Virus record (IMG/VR): IMGVR_UViG_3300039098_000077
Span: 13,789 to 44,069 of that record
Reading direction: 5' to 3' (one strand)
Length of the DNA: 30,281 nucleotides
From: a virus
The notes beneath the pieces were generated by a model. That model saw only the letters and a list, made by a program, of their open reading frames with translations. It had not been told where the DNA came from and did not search any database. A program made the position numbers and the translations under genes. Of this stretch, positions 1 through 6,182 are shown piece by piece; within the stretch, counting starts at the first letter, position 1; every line of letters starts with the position of its first letter.

Positions 1-1
1 T

Positions 2-256
2 GACATAGAGAACCTCAAGAATGTTGACTGGAAGATTGTTGATGATATTATTCTTGTTAATGTTGGTCAACCTGATTACATCAATATCAAACGTCAGGTT
101 ATAACCATAGCAAGAGATAATCTATTTAACGAGCCAAGATATGTTGTGGTGTTTCCACCAGTTGATTGTACACGAGTTACCCATCAACTTCTTGAGGGTA
201 TTGGACTGTTATACAGTGATGATGTCGAGGTGATTGATAATGGAACCCCAACCTAA
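2..256 (+). CDS. Partial hypothetical protein (5' end outside window)
   Basis: This open frame enters from the left edge and ends at a TAA at 254-256, so only the last 84 residues are visible. The visible part is a mixed hydrophobic/acidic sequence with a strand-like core (residues reading YVVVFPP) and ends in DNGTPT. I do not recognise a family. Its end overlaps the next gene by about 17 bases, which is normal for the dense plus-strand operon here. It could be the end of a structural or metabolic viral protein. The reading frame is open throughout and codon use matches its neighbours, which is the main support for calling it real. Confidence 0.6.
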   Translation, partial: DIENLKNVDWKIVDDIILVNVGQPDYINIKRQVITIARDNLFNEPRYVVVFPPVDCTRVTHQLLEGIGLLYSDDVEVIDNGTPT

Positions 257-521
257 AGATGTTCAACCAGAGTTAATTAAGGAGTATACTCCTATAGAGC
301 ATACTGGTTCGAAGGAAATTGTCGATACCTTCTTAGGCAGTGGACTTGATGCGTCCACTGTCAATATAGGAGCTATTGGTAATGGCGAACGAGCAACCGA
401 GAGTGTGTATTCCAGCCTTAGGTCGTATTGTCAACGACATAATATTGGAGTACGTGTAAGTATGAGAGGCGGACAGGTAGTGTTGCTAAAAGACGATACG
501 CTAGTTAAGCATGTCAAGTAA
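240..521 (+). CDS. Small hypothetical protein
   Basis: A 93-residue protein of unknown function. I place the start at ATG 240 and not the upstream in-frame TTG 234, because a strong Shine-Dalgarno sequence (GAGGTGAT, 226-233) sits at the right distance before the ATG. The C-terminal half (SLRSYCQRHNIGVRV followed by a basic GGQ turn and an LLKDD strand) looks like a compact alpha/beta fold, as in many small phage proteins of unknown role that may bind nucleic acid. It overlaps the preceding partial gene and the next one, consistent with translational coupling. No catalytic motif is visible. Confidence 0.7.
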   Translation: MEPQPKDVQPELIKEYTPIEHTGSKEIVDTFLGSGLDASTVNIGAIGNGERATESVYSSLRSYCQRHNIGVRVSMRGGQVVLLKDDTLVKHVK

Positions 522-756
522 CTACCTACGGTTCTTATACTTCTACCATGCTGATTGGGCAGATGATGAAGTATATACATTGAATGACTTTGGTGTACTA
601 TACGATATGGAGATACGCCTTGTTAGGTATTACCTGATGAGGTTAGTTCATGAAAGACGATTATGCCAGATTAAGCATGGTATTGTTACTTATTATGCTA
701 AACATTGGACAGGTGAAGTATTTGATCAACTGCCTAATGTTAGTGTGATCAGATGA
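511..756 (+). CDS. Small winged-helix-like protein
   Basis: An 81-residue protein starting at ATG 511, overlapping the upstream gene by 11 bases. The pattern of an aromatic-rich first helix, an acidic turn (DDEVYTLNDFGVLYD), a helix rich in Arg and Tyr (IRLVRYYLMRLVHERRL) and a final strand pair (QIKHGIVTYY) resembles a small winged helix-turn-helix domain. A DNA-binding or regulatory role is therefore possible, but this is an inference from spacing and composition only. No Shine-Dalgarno is evident, so translation probably depends on coupling to the upstream gene. The gene directly downstream encodes an OB-fold-like protein. Confidence 0.6.
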   Translation: MSSNYLRFLYFYHADWADDEVYTLNDFGVLYDMEIRLVRYYLMRLVHERRLCQIKHGIVTYYAKHWTGEVFDQLPNVSVIR

Positions 757-767
757 GGTATACCGTA

Positions 768-1745
768 ATGACGAACAAACAATTAGTAGATAAGCTAGTT
801 AGTGTTGGCTTTACTGAAGCTGATGCTAAGGTGAGAGTGAAAGCTGTTACAGAAGCAGCTAAGAGTTTGATGAAAGGTGAGACTGATAAAGCGATCGATG
901 GTGTAGTTACCACAAAGATCAAGCAGCTTGCCAGGATGACCAAAGACGTCAAGATGTTTGACGTTGTATGCGTTGCAGCTGGAGACATTAGAGACTTTAA
1001 TGAATATACTGTCAACCTTCAGCTTGAAGCATACAAAGAAGACCCTACCCAGGCGATTGCCGAGGGGCTTGTGAAGTTGGTTGAAGGTGACCCTGTTGCA
1101 CTGGATACCAAGAAGTTCTTTGATAAAGAAGGGAAGATGAAGAACAACAACTTCGGTAAGCCGATCAAGGTCCAGATGAAGAGGGAAGCAACATTCATAT
1201 ATGATGATGACTTCATCAGAGCGTATGGTAATGTTGATATTACCCCAGGAAACAGGTACAGTGTATTCGGTAAGGTCAGTGCTAGTGGAACCTTGAATAT
1301 GAAACCAGTACCACCAGCCATTCCACGTGGGGAAGTCACACCTACAGAGATGTGGGATATGATTGACAAAGTTGGAGCAAGTAGTGATACTACTGTACAA
1401 CTCTGTGATGTCTCAGATCAGGATAAGAGTACCTTTGTTGTCATAAGAGGAACTGTCCAAGCGTCCATAGAGACATCCAATGAAGGAGCCATGTTGATTC
1501 TGGATGATGATGACATAGGAACTGAACCAGTTGCCTGCTTTGCCAACACTACTGCCATGATTGAACAGGTGCTTCAGATTGTTGAGGGGACAGAAGCCTG
1601 CATCATGGGATCTATAGGGAAACAGAAAGACAATGACACTGAAGAGATCAAGACCAACGTGTCTGCCTTAGGTGTTGTGATCAATCCTCTAACTGTTGGT
1701 GATCCTACTGTGATGAGTGAACTTGATAGCGTACTATACAAGTAG
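768..1745 (+). CDS. OB-fold-like protein, candidate single-stranded DNA-binding protein
   Basis: A 325-residue protein. ATG 768 is preferred over ATG 753 because GAGGT (755-759) lies 8 bases before it. The N-terminal ~60 residues form a charged helical segment. The middle and C-terminal parts have the alternating strands and Gly turns typical of OB folds: one block around residues 60-170, and another around 200-300 reading TFVVIRGTVQASIE. RPA-like proteins of archaea and their viruses combine such domains. The next gene encodes a RecA-type ATPase of the AAA_24/Sak4 group, which in phages is often paired with a single-strand-binding protein. The SSB call is an inference; no zinc finger is seen. 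Confidence 0.45.
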   Translation: MTNKQLVDKLVSVGFTEADAKVRVKAVTEAAKSLMKGETDKAIDGVVTTKIKQLARMTKDVKMFDVVCVAAGDIRDFNEYTVNLQLEAYKEDPTQAIAEGLVKLVEGDPVALDTKKFFDKEGKMKNNNFGKPIKVQMKREATFIYDDDFIRAYGNVDITPGNRYSVFGKVSASGTLNMKPVPPAIPRGEVTPTEMWDMIDKVGASSDTTVQLCDVSDQDKSTFVVIRGTVQASIETSNEGAMLILDDDDIGTEPVACFANTTAMIEQVLQIVEGTEACIMGSIGKQKDNDTEEIKTNVSALGVVINPLTVGDPTVMSELDSVLYK

Positions 1746-1750
1746 TACGT

Positions 1751-1763
1751 TATTCTTTTTTTA
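1751..1763 (+). terminator. Weak oligo-T terminator candidate
   Basis: Directly after the OB-fold gene's stop codon there is a T-rich tract (TATTCTTTTTTTA). No hairpin precedes it. Archaeal RNA polymerase can terminate on oligo-T alone, so this could attenuate transcription before the ATPase gene. It could equally be a random AT-rich spacer. Confidence 0.25.
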
Positions 1764-1777
1764 GCATGGTGATGATG

Positions 1778-2632
1778 ATGGCATGGGACAATAATACTGT
1801 TGATGGAAATAGCAAAGATATTGCAGATCTGTTTACCCCAGTCGTAGAACTCGAGATAGATGATGGACTTCATATGGGAGTATATGGACCATCAAAGATG
1901 GGGAAGACAACATTCTGTACTACAGCTCCATTACCTCAGTACTGGATTGATACTGAGAGTAACATGAAGAAAGAAGCTAAGAAGCTGCCTAAGGATATAC
2001 AGGAGCAGATATTTGTATCTGAAGTACTCAAGTGGGCAACTGTTGCACAAGGTGGCAAGAAGAAGAAAAAGATTGATCTCGTTGCATCAATGGAGATGGC
2101 GTTCGATGCTATGGATGCCTTAACTGATAAGGTTACCCAGATGAACGAGGAGAAGAAGAAGAGAATTGAAGCTGGAGAAGAAGTAACACATGGTGCACCA
2201 GGAACAATGATCATTGATTCAGCAACTGATATATGGAAGTGGATATCACTTTGGAAAGATCAGGGTGCTGGAGGTAAGCTGAAGAAGACAAAGAGTGGAT
2301 CTATTCCACGATATGAATGGGGACATGCCAACGAACGATATGCTGAGTTCATTTACATGTTGTTAACATCAGGATGGCATGTGATCATGACATTCAGGAG
2401 TCAGCAAGCTGTTAATAACAAAGGTGAAGATGTTGGATACCTTAAAGCAAGGTGGCAGAAGGATACAGATTACTGGCTTGATCTAATCATGGAGGCTAAC
2501 ACAGATGGTGTTGATTTTGTCTGGAAGTTCAAAGGTGATAGGTTTGGCAAGATTAGTGGATCGATAGCTAATCCAACTTGGGATACATTGCTACAGAGGA
2601 TACATGATGAGTCTGGAGTTGACATCATATGA
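1778..2632 (+). CDS. AAA_24 / Sak4-like RecA-type ATPase
   Basis: A P-loop ATPase of about 284 residues. The Walker A motif (GPSKMGKTT) is at residues 37-45 and the Walker B motif (MIIDSATD) near residue 144-151, with acidic/polar residues after it. Layout and length match the AAA_24 (PF13479) and Sak4 families, phage single-strand annealing or recombination ATPases related to the RecA core. There are five possible in-frame starts from 1766 (ATG, GTG, ATG, ATG, ATG). GGTGAT at 1768-1773 favours ATG 1778. A run of lysines follows residue 93, and a long charged helix sits before Walker B. Together with the upstream SSB candidate it probably works in viral DNA recombination or replication. The ATPase call is firm; the exact subfamily is inferred. 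Confidence 0.8.
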   Translation: MAWDNNTVDGNSKDIADLFTPVVELEIDDGLHMGVYGPSKMGKTTFCTTAPLPQYWIDTESNMKKEAKKLPKDIQEQIFVSEVLKWATVAQGGKKKKKIDLVASMEMAFDAMDALTDKVTQMNEEKKKRIEAGEEVTHGAPGTMIIDSATDIWKWISLWKDQGAGGKLKKTKSGSIPRYEWGHANERYAEFIYMLLTSGWHVIMTFRSQQAVNNKGEDVGYLKARWQKDTDYWLDLIMEANTDGVDFVWKFKGDRFGKISGSIANPTWDTLLQRIHDESGVDII

Positions 2633-3288
2633 GTGAAGTAACAACACGTCCTGGTAGTTATATGGATGGATACAACCAAGCTAAGCTAGATTGTATGATT
2701 GATCAAGGACCTGATGTACGTGAGGGTAGTGAAGAGCATAGAATCATGATTGCTATCGAAGATATCAGATCTACATTAACCGGGAGGAATCCACACTATA
2801 AAGTACCTCCAGCTGAGTATGTGGATATTGAAATACTCATTGCTCAGATGGTATTAAAAGCTGAGAGAGCAAGACAAGCTGTGGATATTGAAAGACAGAT
2901 CGATGAGGTCAGAGACACTGCAGGATATGCAATACTTATACTGGGGAGGTTGTTAAATACAACTACTCAACCAGAAGTAAGTGATCATGATCATACTCAA
3001 CATTTTGTTAACTCCTCTTATGTTATTGGATATAATCAAGCACTATCTGATAACAACTTACCAGTTAAACATGATGTTGATTTAATACTTCATGGTAGGA
3101 AGTTACAGAGTCATCTCGATAAAAAACACCTAATATCAGCAACAGATATTAATGTTTATCGTGAAGATAAGACAGATGAAGAGTTCTCTATGTTCTCAGA
3201 TGGATATCATCAAGCAATGAAGGATATACGTGATGACGAACAACCACCTATGACGTATGGAGAAGCAATATCTGATTCAGGAAGTTGA
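2629..3288 (+). CDS. Hypothetical protein with three GYNQA-type motifs and a MazG-like core
   Basis: A 219-residue protein whose ATG overlaps the stop of the ATPase gene (ATGA). The motif GYNQAxxD occurs three times: residues 14-18, 134-138, and as GYHQA at 192-196, once near each end and once in the middle. Between them, helices around residues 65-110 end in RDTAGYAILILGRL. This resembles the DxxGY helix of all-alpha MazG-like or DUF6378-type phage proteins, which are nucleotide pyrophosphohydrolase relatives. I do not see the full ExxE...ExxD metal site, so activity cannot be claimed. It lies between the recombination ATPase and the transglycosylase-like gene. Confidence 0.6.
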   Translation: MSEVTTRPGSYMDGYNQAKLDCMIDQGPDVREGSEEHRIMIAIEDIRSTLTGRNPHYKVPPAEYVDIEILIAQMVLKAERARQAVDIERQIDEVRDTAGYAILILGRLLNTTTQPEVSDHDHTQHFVNSSYVIGYNQALSDNNLPVKHDVDLILHGRKLQSHLDKKHLISATDINVYREDKTDEEFSMFSDGYHQAMKDIRDDEQPPMTYGEAISDSGS

Positions 3289-4046
3289 TGATTATGCGAT
3301 ATATGCCAATACCAGCAGTAGGAATGTTTGATGTCCTTGATGATAGTGGAGTTAAGGATGTCTTCATTCTTTCTCAGATGATGGAACAGAATGAAGTGTA
3401 TAGAGAGTTCTACCTTGATCGTAAGTGGAATACAGTTATCATTGACAATGCATTGTATGAAGAGCCAGATCCTACACCTATGGAGACTATGATCGATCTT
3501 GCTAATAATATTAATGCTGACCGAACATTCATTGTTGCACCTGAGGACTTGAAGAGTGGAATGCAGACTGGAGCAATGACTATTAAGGCAGTGGATCAGT
3601 ATGGACTGAAGAGTAACAATTGGGAGTTGATGACTATCCTTCATGAGTATCCATTGGAGATGAGAATGCAATATGCAATGTTAATTGATGCAGGATTGAT
3701 TGACATTGCATTAGGTGTTTCCATATTCTCATTCAGAAAAGGATATGATAGAGGAACACTTGCAAGCTTTTGTGGTATTCATAACCAGCATTACCTACAT
3801 GCATTTGGACTTGATAATCTTCTCGAGGTGTTCAGTCTTAATAACGCAGGCTTTGATAGTGTAGATAGCAGCATGGCATTTACAGCTGCTGTAAGAGAGG
3901 TTGATATCTGGGATAAGTTCAACATATCAAGGATACCTGGACAGAACAAGATTAAGAGAATTGGTCTAACTGATACTAAGTTCAGTCAGAAACACAAGAA
4001 TCAAGCATTGGAAAATATAATTGCTCTTAGGAGATGGTGTGTTTGA
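3288..4046 (+). CDS. dpdA: tRNA-guanine transglycosylase-like protein; DNA 7-deazaguanine transglycosylase candidate (DpdA)
   Basis: A 252-residue protein with the signature of the queuine/archaeosine TGT superfamily. There is an Asp in a strand (IIDNALYE, D53), where TGT has its general-base Asp; an APEDLKSG strand end (about 84-91); a glycine turn HAFGLDN (171-177), equivalent to the GG(L/I)AVGE loop; and DSVDSS (190-195), equivalent to the nucleophile-Asp strand before SxxxT. It is far shorter than tRNA TGTs and lacks a PUA domain or zinc site, as do viral DpdA proteins, which exchange guanine for a 7-deazaguanine base in DNA. FolE2, QueD and QueE are encoded at 17-19 kb, which supports this. 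The start is ATG 3288, overlapping the previous TGA. DNA as substrate is inferred. Confidence 0.75.
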   Translation: MIMRYMPIPAVGMFDVLDDSGVKDVFILSQMMEQNEVYREFYLDRKWNTVIIDNALYEEPDPTPMETMIDLANNINADRTFIVAPEDLKSGMQTGAMTIKAVDQYGLKSNNWELMTILHEYPLEMRMQYAMLIDAGLIDIALGVSIFSFRKGYDRGTLASFCGIHNQHYLHAFGLDNLLEVFSLNNAGFDSVDSSMAFTAAVREVDIWDKFNISRIPGQNKIKRIGLTDTKFSQKHKNQALENIIALRRWCV

Positions 4047-4240
4047 GTGATAAGAGAGTTCCGAATAGATGGGCATCAGCTGTATGTGTAAGTCGTAGTA
4101 TGATGAGTGATACTAGCAATGCAACTGGATTTGGATTAACCAATCTATCAGATGAGGTGATGGAGTATTGTACTCAATTAGCAGATGCTTTATTATCTGG
4201 TGAGGTAGCAATGGAAGTTGATGATGGTGATGATTGGTAG
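4034..4240 (+). CDS. Small acidic hypothetical protein
   Basis: A 68-residue protein overlapping the end of the DpdA-like gene. Two starts are possible. ATG 4034 has the AGGAG too close upstream. TTG 4043 overlaps the previous stop, has TAGGAG at good spacing, and would give an N-terminus of MSDKRV. The second half (EVMEYCTQLADALLSG) resembles the C-terminal segment of the protein at 10930-11166 (ITEACCQMADAMNTG), suggesting a short shared motif. The C-terminus is strongly acidic (DDGDDW). No function can be assigned. It is the last protein gene before the RNA cluster. Confidence 0.55.
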   Translation: MVCLSDKRVPNRWASAVCVSRSMMSDTSNATGFGLTNLSDEVMEYCTQLADALLSGEVAMEVDDGDDW

Positions 4241-4262
4241 GCATGATACCTACTACATTTAT

Positions 4263-4379
4263 GGACGAGTAGCTCAGCGAAGTAAGACCATTAAGCCAGT
4301 CTGAAAGAGCACCGAGTTAAGTACTTGGAGGTCGATAGTAGGCTACTATCTTATGTGGGTTCCAATCCCACCTCGTCCT
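4263..4379 (+). tRNA. Atypical tRNA-like gene with enlarged D-loop and hairpin variable region
   Basis: The acceptor stem GGACGAG (4263-4269) pairs fully with CTCGTCC (4372-4378). The T-arm GTGGG/CCCAC carries the loop TTCCAAT, a good T-loop. The D-stem GCTC (4272-4275) pairs with GAGC (4307-4310), but the loop between them is 31 bases and holds an AGAC/GTCT mini-hairpin; the usual GG pair is absent. The anticodon stem CCGAG/CTTGG closes a 7-base loop TTAAGTA, which reads AAG with an unusual U37. After AGGTC comes a perfect 7-bp hairpin, GATAGTA/TACTATC. It could be a class II tRNA, an intron-bearing tRNA, or a tRNA mimic. No CCA is encoded. I do not assign an amino acid. Confidence 0.55.
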
Positions 4380-4389
4380 ACAATAATAA

Positions 4390-4501
4390 GATGCGTGGCG
4401 GAATAGGTAGACGCAATTATCAATTCTGATAAGTGCAGAACACAGCCTTCATGGTAGTCTATGTAATGTGTTCATGTAGGATGCAAATTCCTACCGCATC
4501 A
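4390..4501 (+). tRNA. Atypical leucine-type tRNA-like gene with 6+6 acceptor/T stack
   Basis: The acceptor stem GATGCG (4390-4395) pairs with CGCATC (4495-4500) over 6 bp. The T-stem GTAGGA/TCCTAC is also 6 bp, so the total stack is still 12 bp. The T-loop is TGCAAAT, with G where U55 is expected. The D-arm (GCG, loop GAATAGGTAGA, CGC) is nearly identical to bacterial leucine tRNAs. The variable region has a 7-bp stem GAACACA/TGTGTTC (4438-4444/4467-4473) around a 22-base loop. The anticodon arm TTATC/GATAA closes only six bases (AATTCT), so no anticodon with U33 can be read. It may be degenerate, intron-containing or a tRNA mimic. Confidence 0.5.
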
Positions 4502-4596
4502 TTGCGGACTATACTCCGCAGGAAGTAGTATAGTGGCGTCCTCGGTGTGGAAACATACGGCGGCTAGCTTGGGTAGTGCTATGAACTACCCACATT
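4502..4596 (+). other. Hairpin-rich non-coding spacer
   Basis: This segment sits between tRNA-like genes and has no ORF of note. It contains GCGGA/TCCGC (4504-4508/4515-4519), which competes with ACTATACT/AGTATAGT (4508-4515/4527-4534). It also has GTGTG-GAAA-CATAC (4546-4559), a stem capped by a GNRA tetraloop, and TGGGTAGT/ACTACCCA (4570-4577/4585-4592) with a 7-base loop. It lacks a TTCNANT T-loop, so I do not call a tRNA. A structured small RNA or a processing element is possible. Confidence 0.4.
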
Positions 4597-4670
4597 GCCA
4601 GTCTGGCCTAAATGGCAAAGGCAACTCCCCTGTAAGGAGATGATTACCTGTTCGAATCAGGTGACTGGCT
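4597..4670 (+). tRNA. tRNA-Thr (anticodon TGT)
   Basis: A clean cloverleaf. The acceptor GCCAGTC pairs with GACTGGC (4663-4669). The D-arm is GCCT/AGGC with loop AAATGGCAA, which contains the conserved GG. The anticodon stem CTCC/GGAG (with an A-A mismatch at the top) has loop CCTGTAA. The variable region is TGATT, and the T-arm ACCTG/CAGGT has loop TTCGAAT. The anticodon TGT is at 4631-4633 and reads ACA (Thr). Position 33 is C instead of the near-universal U. The discriminator is T and CCA is not encoded. A viral tRNA for an A-ending codon fits the AT-rich codon use around it. Confidence 0.85.
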
Positions 4671-4683
4671 TAGAGGTGATAAT

Positions 4684-4857
4684 ATGGATAAGTACTGGTT
4701 AGTATCAGATGATAATTGTAAAGGAATCCAAGGTGGACTATTAGAGATTATAAACACCACTCCTAAGAGTTCTGCAATACATGATATAGCAGTAAAAGCG
4801 CTACATGATTTAGAAACAGGAATGCATAAGTGTGATGTAAAGCCATGGGATATGTGA
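4684..4857 (+). CDS. Micro-protein, 57 aa, unknown
   Basis: A small gene starting 13 bases after the tRNA-Thr. A strong Shine-Dalgarno sequence (GAGGTGAT, 4673-4680) precedes ATG 4684. The product begins MDKYWLVSDDNCKG and has a helical middle with HDIAVKALHD. It has no transmembrane segment and no recognisable motif. It is the first of a run of about eleven very small genes before the DNA polymerase, the type of region where phages and archaeal viruses keep early or anti-defence genes. That role is an inference from position only. Confidence 0.65.
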   Translation: MDKYWLVSDDNCKGIQGGLLEIINTTPKSSAIHDIAVKALHDLETGMHKCDVKPWDM

Positions 4858-4861
4858 CACA

Positions 4862-5065
4862 ATGAATGCAGCAGATGAATATGGAAAGCGAACATTATCA
4901 CTTGAACGTATTGATGATGATACTATATTACAATTTGTAATACATGATTACATTATACGAAATGAAGTAATTATGTTTACAGATTTTATGGATGACAATA
5001 AGCTTCACATATATCCATGGCATCAAGTTAGACATTTAACCATAAAGAATCCAGTAGGTGGATAA
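4862..5065 (+). CDS. Small hypothetical protein, 67 aa
   Basis: It starts at ATG 4862, four bases after the previous stop, with no clear Shine-Dalgarno, so coupled translation is likely. The sequence has alternating beta-type stretches (TILQFVIHDYIIRNEVIMF, then KLHIYPWHQVRHLTI), suggesting a small beta-barrel or beta-sheet protein. No catalytic residues or family signature are recognised. Confidence 0.6.
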   Translation: MNAADEYGKRTLSLERIDDDTILQFVIHDYIIRNEVIMFTDFMDDNKLHIYPWHQVRHLTIKNPVGG

Positions 5066-5066
5066 T

Positions 5067-5213
5067 ATGACAACATTAAGATGTGATAGTTGTGAACATG
5101 GTCCATGTTTCATATCGAATAAAAGTGAGACAAAGTTAATGAACATCATAGATGACATATGTTGTATACTTCATATGGAAGAACGTGATGAACATTGGAG
5201 AAAGGTAGCATGA
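5067..5213 (+). CDS. Cys-rich micro-protein, 48 aa
   Basis: ATG 5067 follows the previous stop by one base, and GGTGGAT lies just upstream as a Shine-Dalgarno-like site. The N-terminus holds C6-x2-C9 and C14, and a CC pair lies at residues 32-33, followed by His. This is enough for a small zinc-binding site, although the spacing is irregular. The stop overlaps the next gene's start (ATGA). Function unknown. It belongs to a cluster of small Cys-containing proteins. Confidence 0.6.
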   Translation: MTTLRCDSCEHGPCFISNKSETKLMNIIDDICCILHMEERDEHWRKVA

Positions 5214-5518
5214 TCATTGAACAACTACCTAGATGTAAAGGAGGATATGATGGATTAATTCCAGTATTCTGTAAGCAATGTAAAGGTAGTAGATGCCATA
5301 CAGATGAAGTTGTATTAGCTATTCCTCCATCAGATGCTCAAGAGCTACTTGAAGTGTTATGTGCTATACCTCAGGAAGTAGAGATGGGAGAGTATAGTGA
5401 TGGTGAACCACATAGACCACCAGGTGTTGATAGTCTCATAGATCAGTTAATTAAGTACTCATTAGAAAATGATGAAGCTATACCAGATCATGAATTACCA
5501 GGAGAGTATTACCGATGA
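5210..5518 (+). CDS. Small protein with Cys cluster, 102 aa
   Basis: I choose ATG 5210, which overlaps the previous stop and has AGGT upstream, over an in-frame TTG at 5195. Residues C9, C21, C24 and C29 form a possible zinc site (PVFCKQCKGSRC). The remainder is acidic and helical, with a proline-rich turn (PHRPPGVDSLIDQLIKY). I do not recognise the family. The gene is overlapped by the next start (ATGA), so it sits firmly in the micro-gene operon. Confidence 0.65.
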   Translation: MIIEQLPRCKGGYDGLIPVFCKQCKGSRCHTDEVVLAIPPSDAQELLEVLCAIPQEVEMGEYSDGEPHRPPGVDSLIDQLIKYSLENDEAIPDHELPGEYYR

Positions 5519-5790
5519 CAGAGATATCACAATGGTATGCTGATCATCCAGAAGTATGGGTTGAAGAGTATTATTTATCAGATGGTATTAAACTAAAGAT
5601 GCAACTAAACTTAGGTAATGAGATAGTACGAAGAGTGACTTATTTTGAGTTAGCTCAGAGCAACTTAGACATAATGATATCTATACTTGATAGTATGTTA
5701 GATCAACTAGTAAAACATGATCAAGAAATAGCAGAACTTAATGCATCTGTAGAGAGTACTGGATTTAAGCCAATAGAATTTAAGAGATGA
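5515..5790 (+). CDS. Small helical protein, 91 aa, with ELNAS tail
   Basis: The start codon overlaps the previous stop (ATGA at 5515). The N-terminal part is rich in Trp and Tyr (QWYADHPEVWVEEYY). The middle forms an amphipathic helix (LDIMISILDSMLDQLVKH) that could pair as a coiled coil. The end contains ELNASVESTG, and a very similar tail (ELNASQEDTG) is found at the end of the protein at 5989-6171. No function is recognised. Confidence 0.6.
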   Translation: MTEISQWYADHPEVWVEEYYLSDGIKLKMQLNLGNEIVRRVTYFELAQSNLDIMISILDSMLDQLVKHDQEIAELNASVESTGFKPIEFKR

Positions 5791-5797
5791 TATTACC

Positions 5798-5986
5798 ATG
5801 AGTAATAAGTTACATATTATTAAATGTCTAAACTGTATTTACGCTAGAAGAATCAAAGAAAGTGAGCCATGCTTATACTGTCCCCATGGAGAGCATATTT
5901 CAGGATTTAGATATCCACACTCAAGTAAGTTTGTTCAACGACCTGGGATGCATGTTAGAACTACTAACGGTGCTCGTAGGTGGTAA
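5798..5986 (+). CDS. Zinc-ribbon-like micro-protein, 62 aa
   Basis: ATG 5798 begins a product with two Cys pairs, C10-x2-C13 and C25-x2-C28 (CLNC and CLYC). This is the usual layout of a small zinc ribbon. The C-terminal half is basic and ends GARRW, so binding to nucleic acid is possible. The upstream Shine-Dalgarno is weak (GATGAT). It is part of the small-gene array; no family was recognised. Confidence 0.65.
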   Translation: MSNKLHIIKCLNCIYARRIKESEPCLYCPHGEHISGFRYPHSSKFVQRPGMHVRTTNGARRW

Positions 5987-5988
5987 TA

Positions 5989-6171
5989 ATGAATTTAAGA
6001 CGGATTATAGATATGTACAGAAAGGCACAGAAAGATAAGTTATGTATGCACAATATACAAGATGTATGTCAATGTAACTGTGGTATATGGTCATCTTATA
6101 TAACGAGACAGGAACTAGTAGAGCTTAATGCATCTCAAGAAGATACTGGTCCTGCACCAAGGTTTTATTAG
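5989..6171 (+). CDS. Cys-rich micro-protein, 60 aa
   Basis: ATG 5989 is chosen over GTG 5980 because TAGGTGG sits upstream at suitable spacing. A basic N-terminal helix (NLRRIIDMYRKAQKDK) is followed by C19, C27, C29 and C31 (CQCNC), a possible metal site. The C-terminal segment ELNASQEDTG closely matches the tail of the protein at 5515-5790, suggesting shared origin or a shared docking motif. Function unknown. Confidence 0.6.
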   Translation: MNLRRIIDMYRKAQKDKLCMHNIQDVCQCNCGIWSSYITRQELVELNASQEDTGPAPRFY

Positions 6172-6182
6172 GAGTGATAGTA

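Noticed and set aside
795-1400. Long minus-strand open frame opposite the OB-fold gene
   Set aside because: It mirrors a well-supported plus-strand gene, has no Shine-Dalgarno site, and its low-complexity Cys/His/Phe content is typical of antisense frames.
4319-4321. Calling the first tRNA-like gene tRNA-Leu(AAG)
   Set aside because: The anticodon loop has U37 and the D-loop is abnormal, so the amino-acid identity is not reliable.
4644-4901. Minus-strand frame overlapping tRNA-Thr
   Set aside because: It crosses the clear tRNA-Thr and the plus-strand micro-gene with a strong Shine-Dalgarno, and carries no motif.
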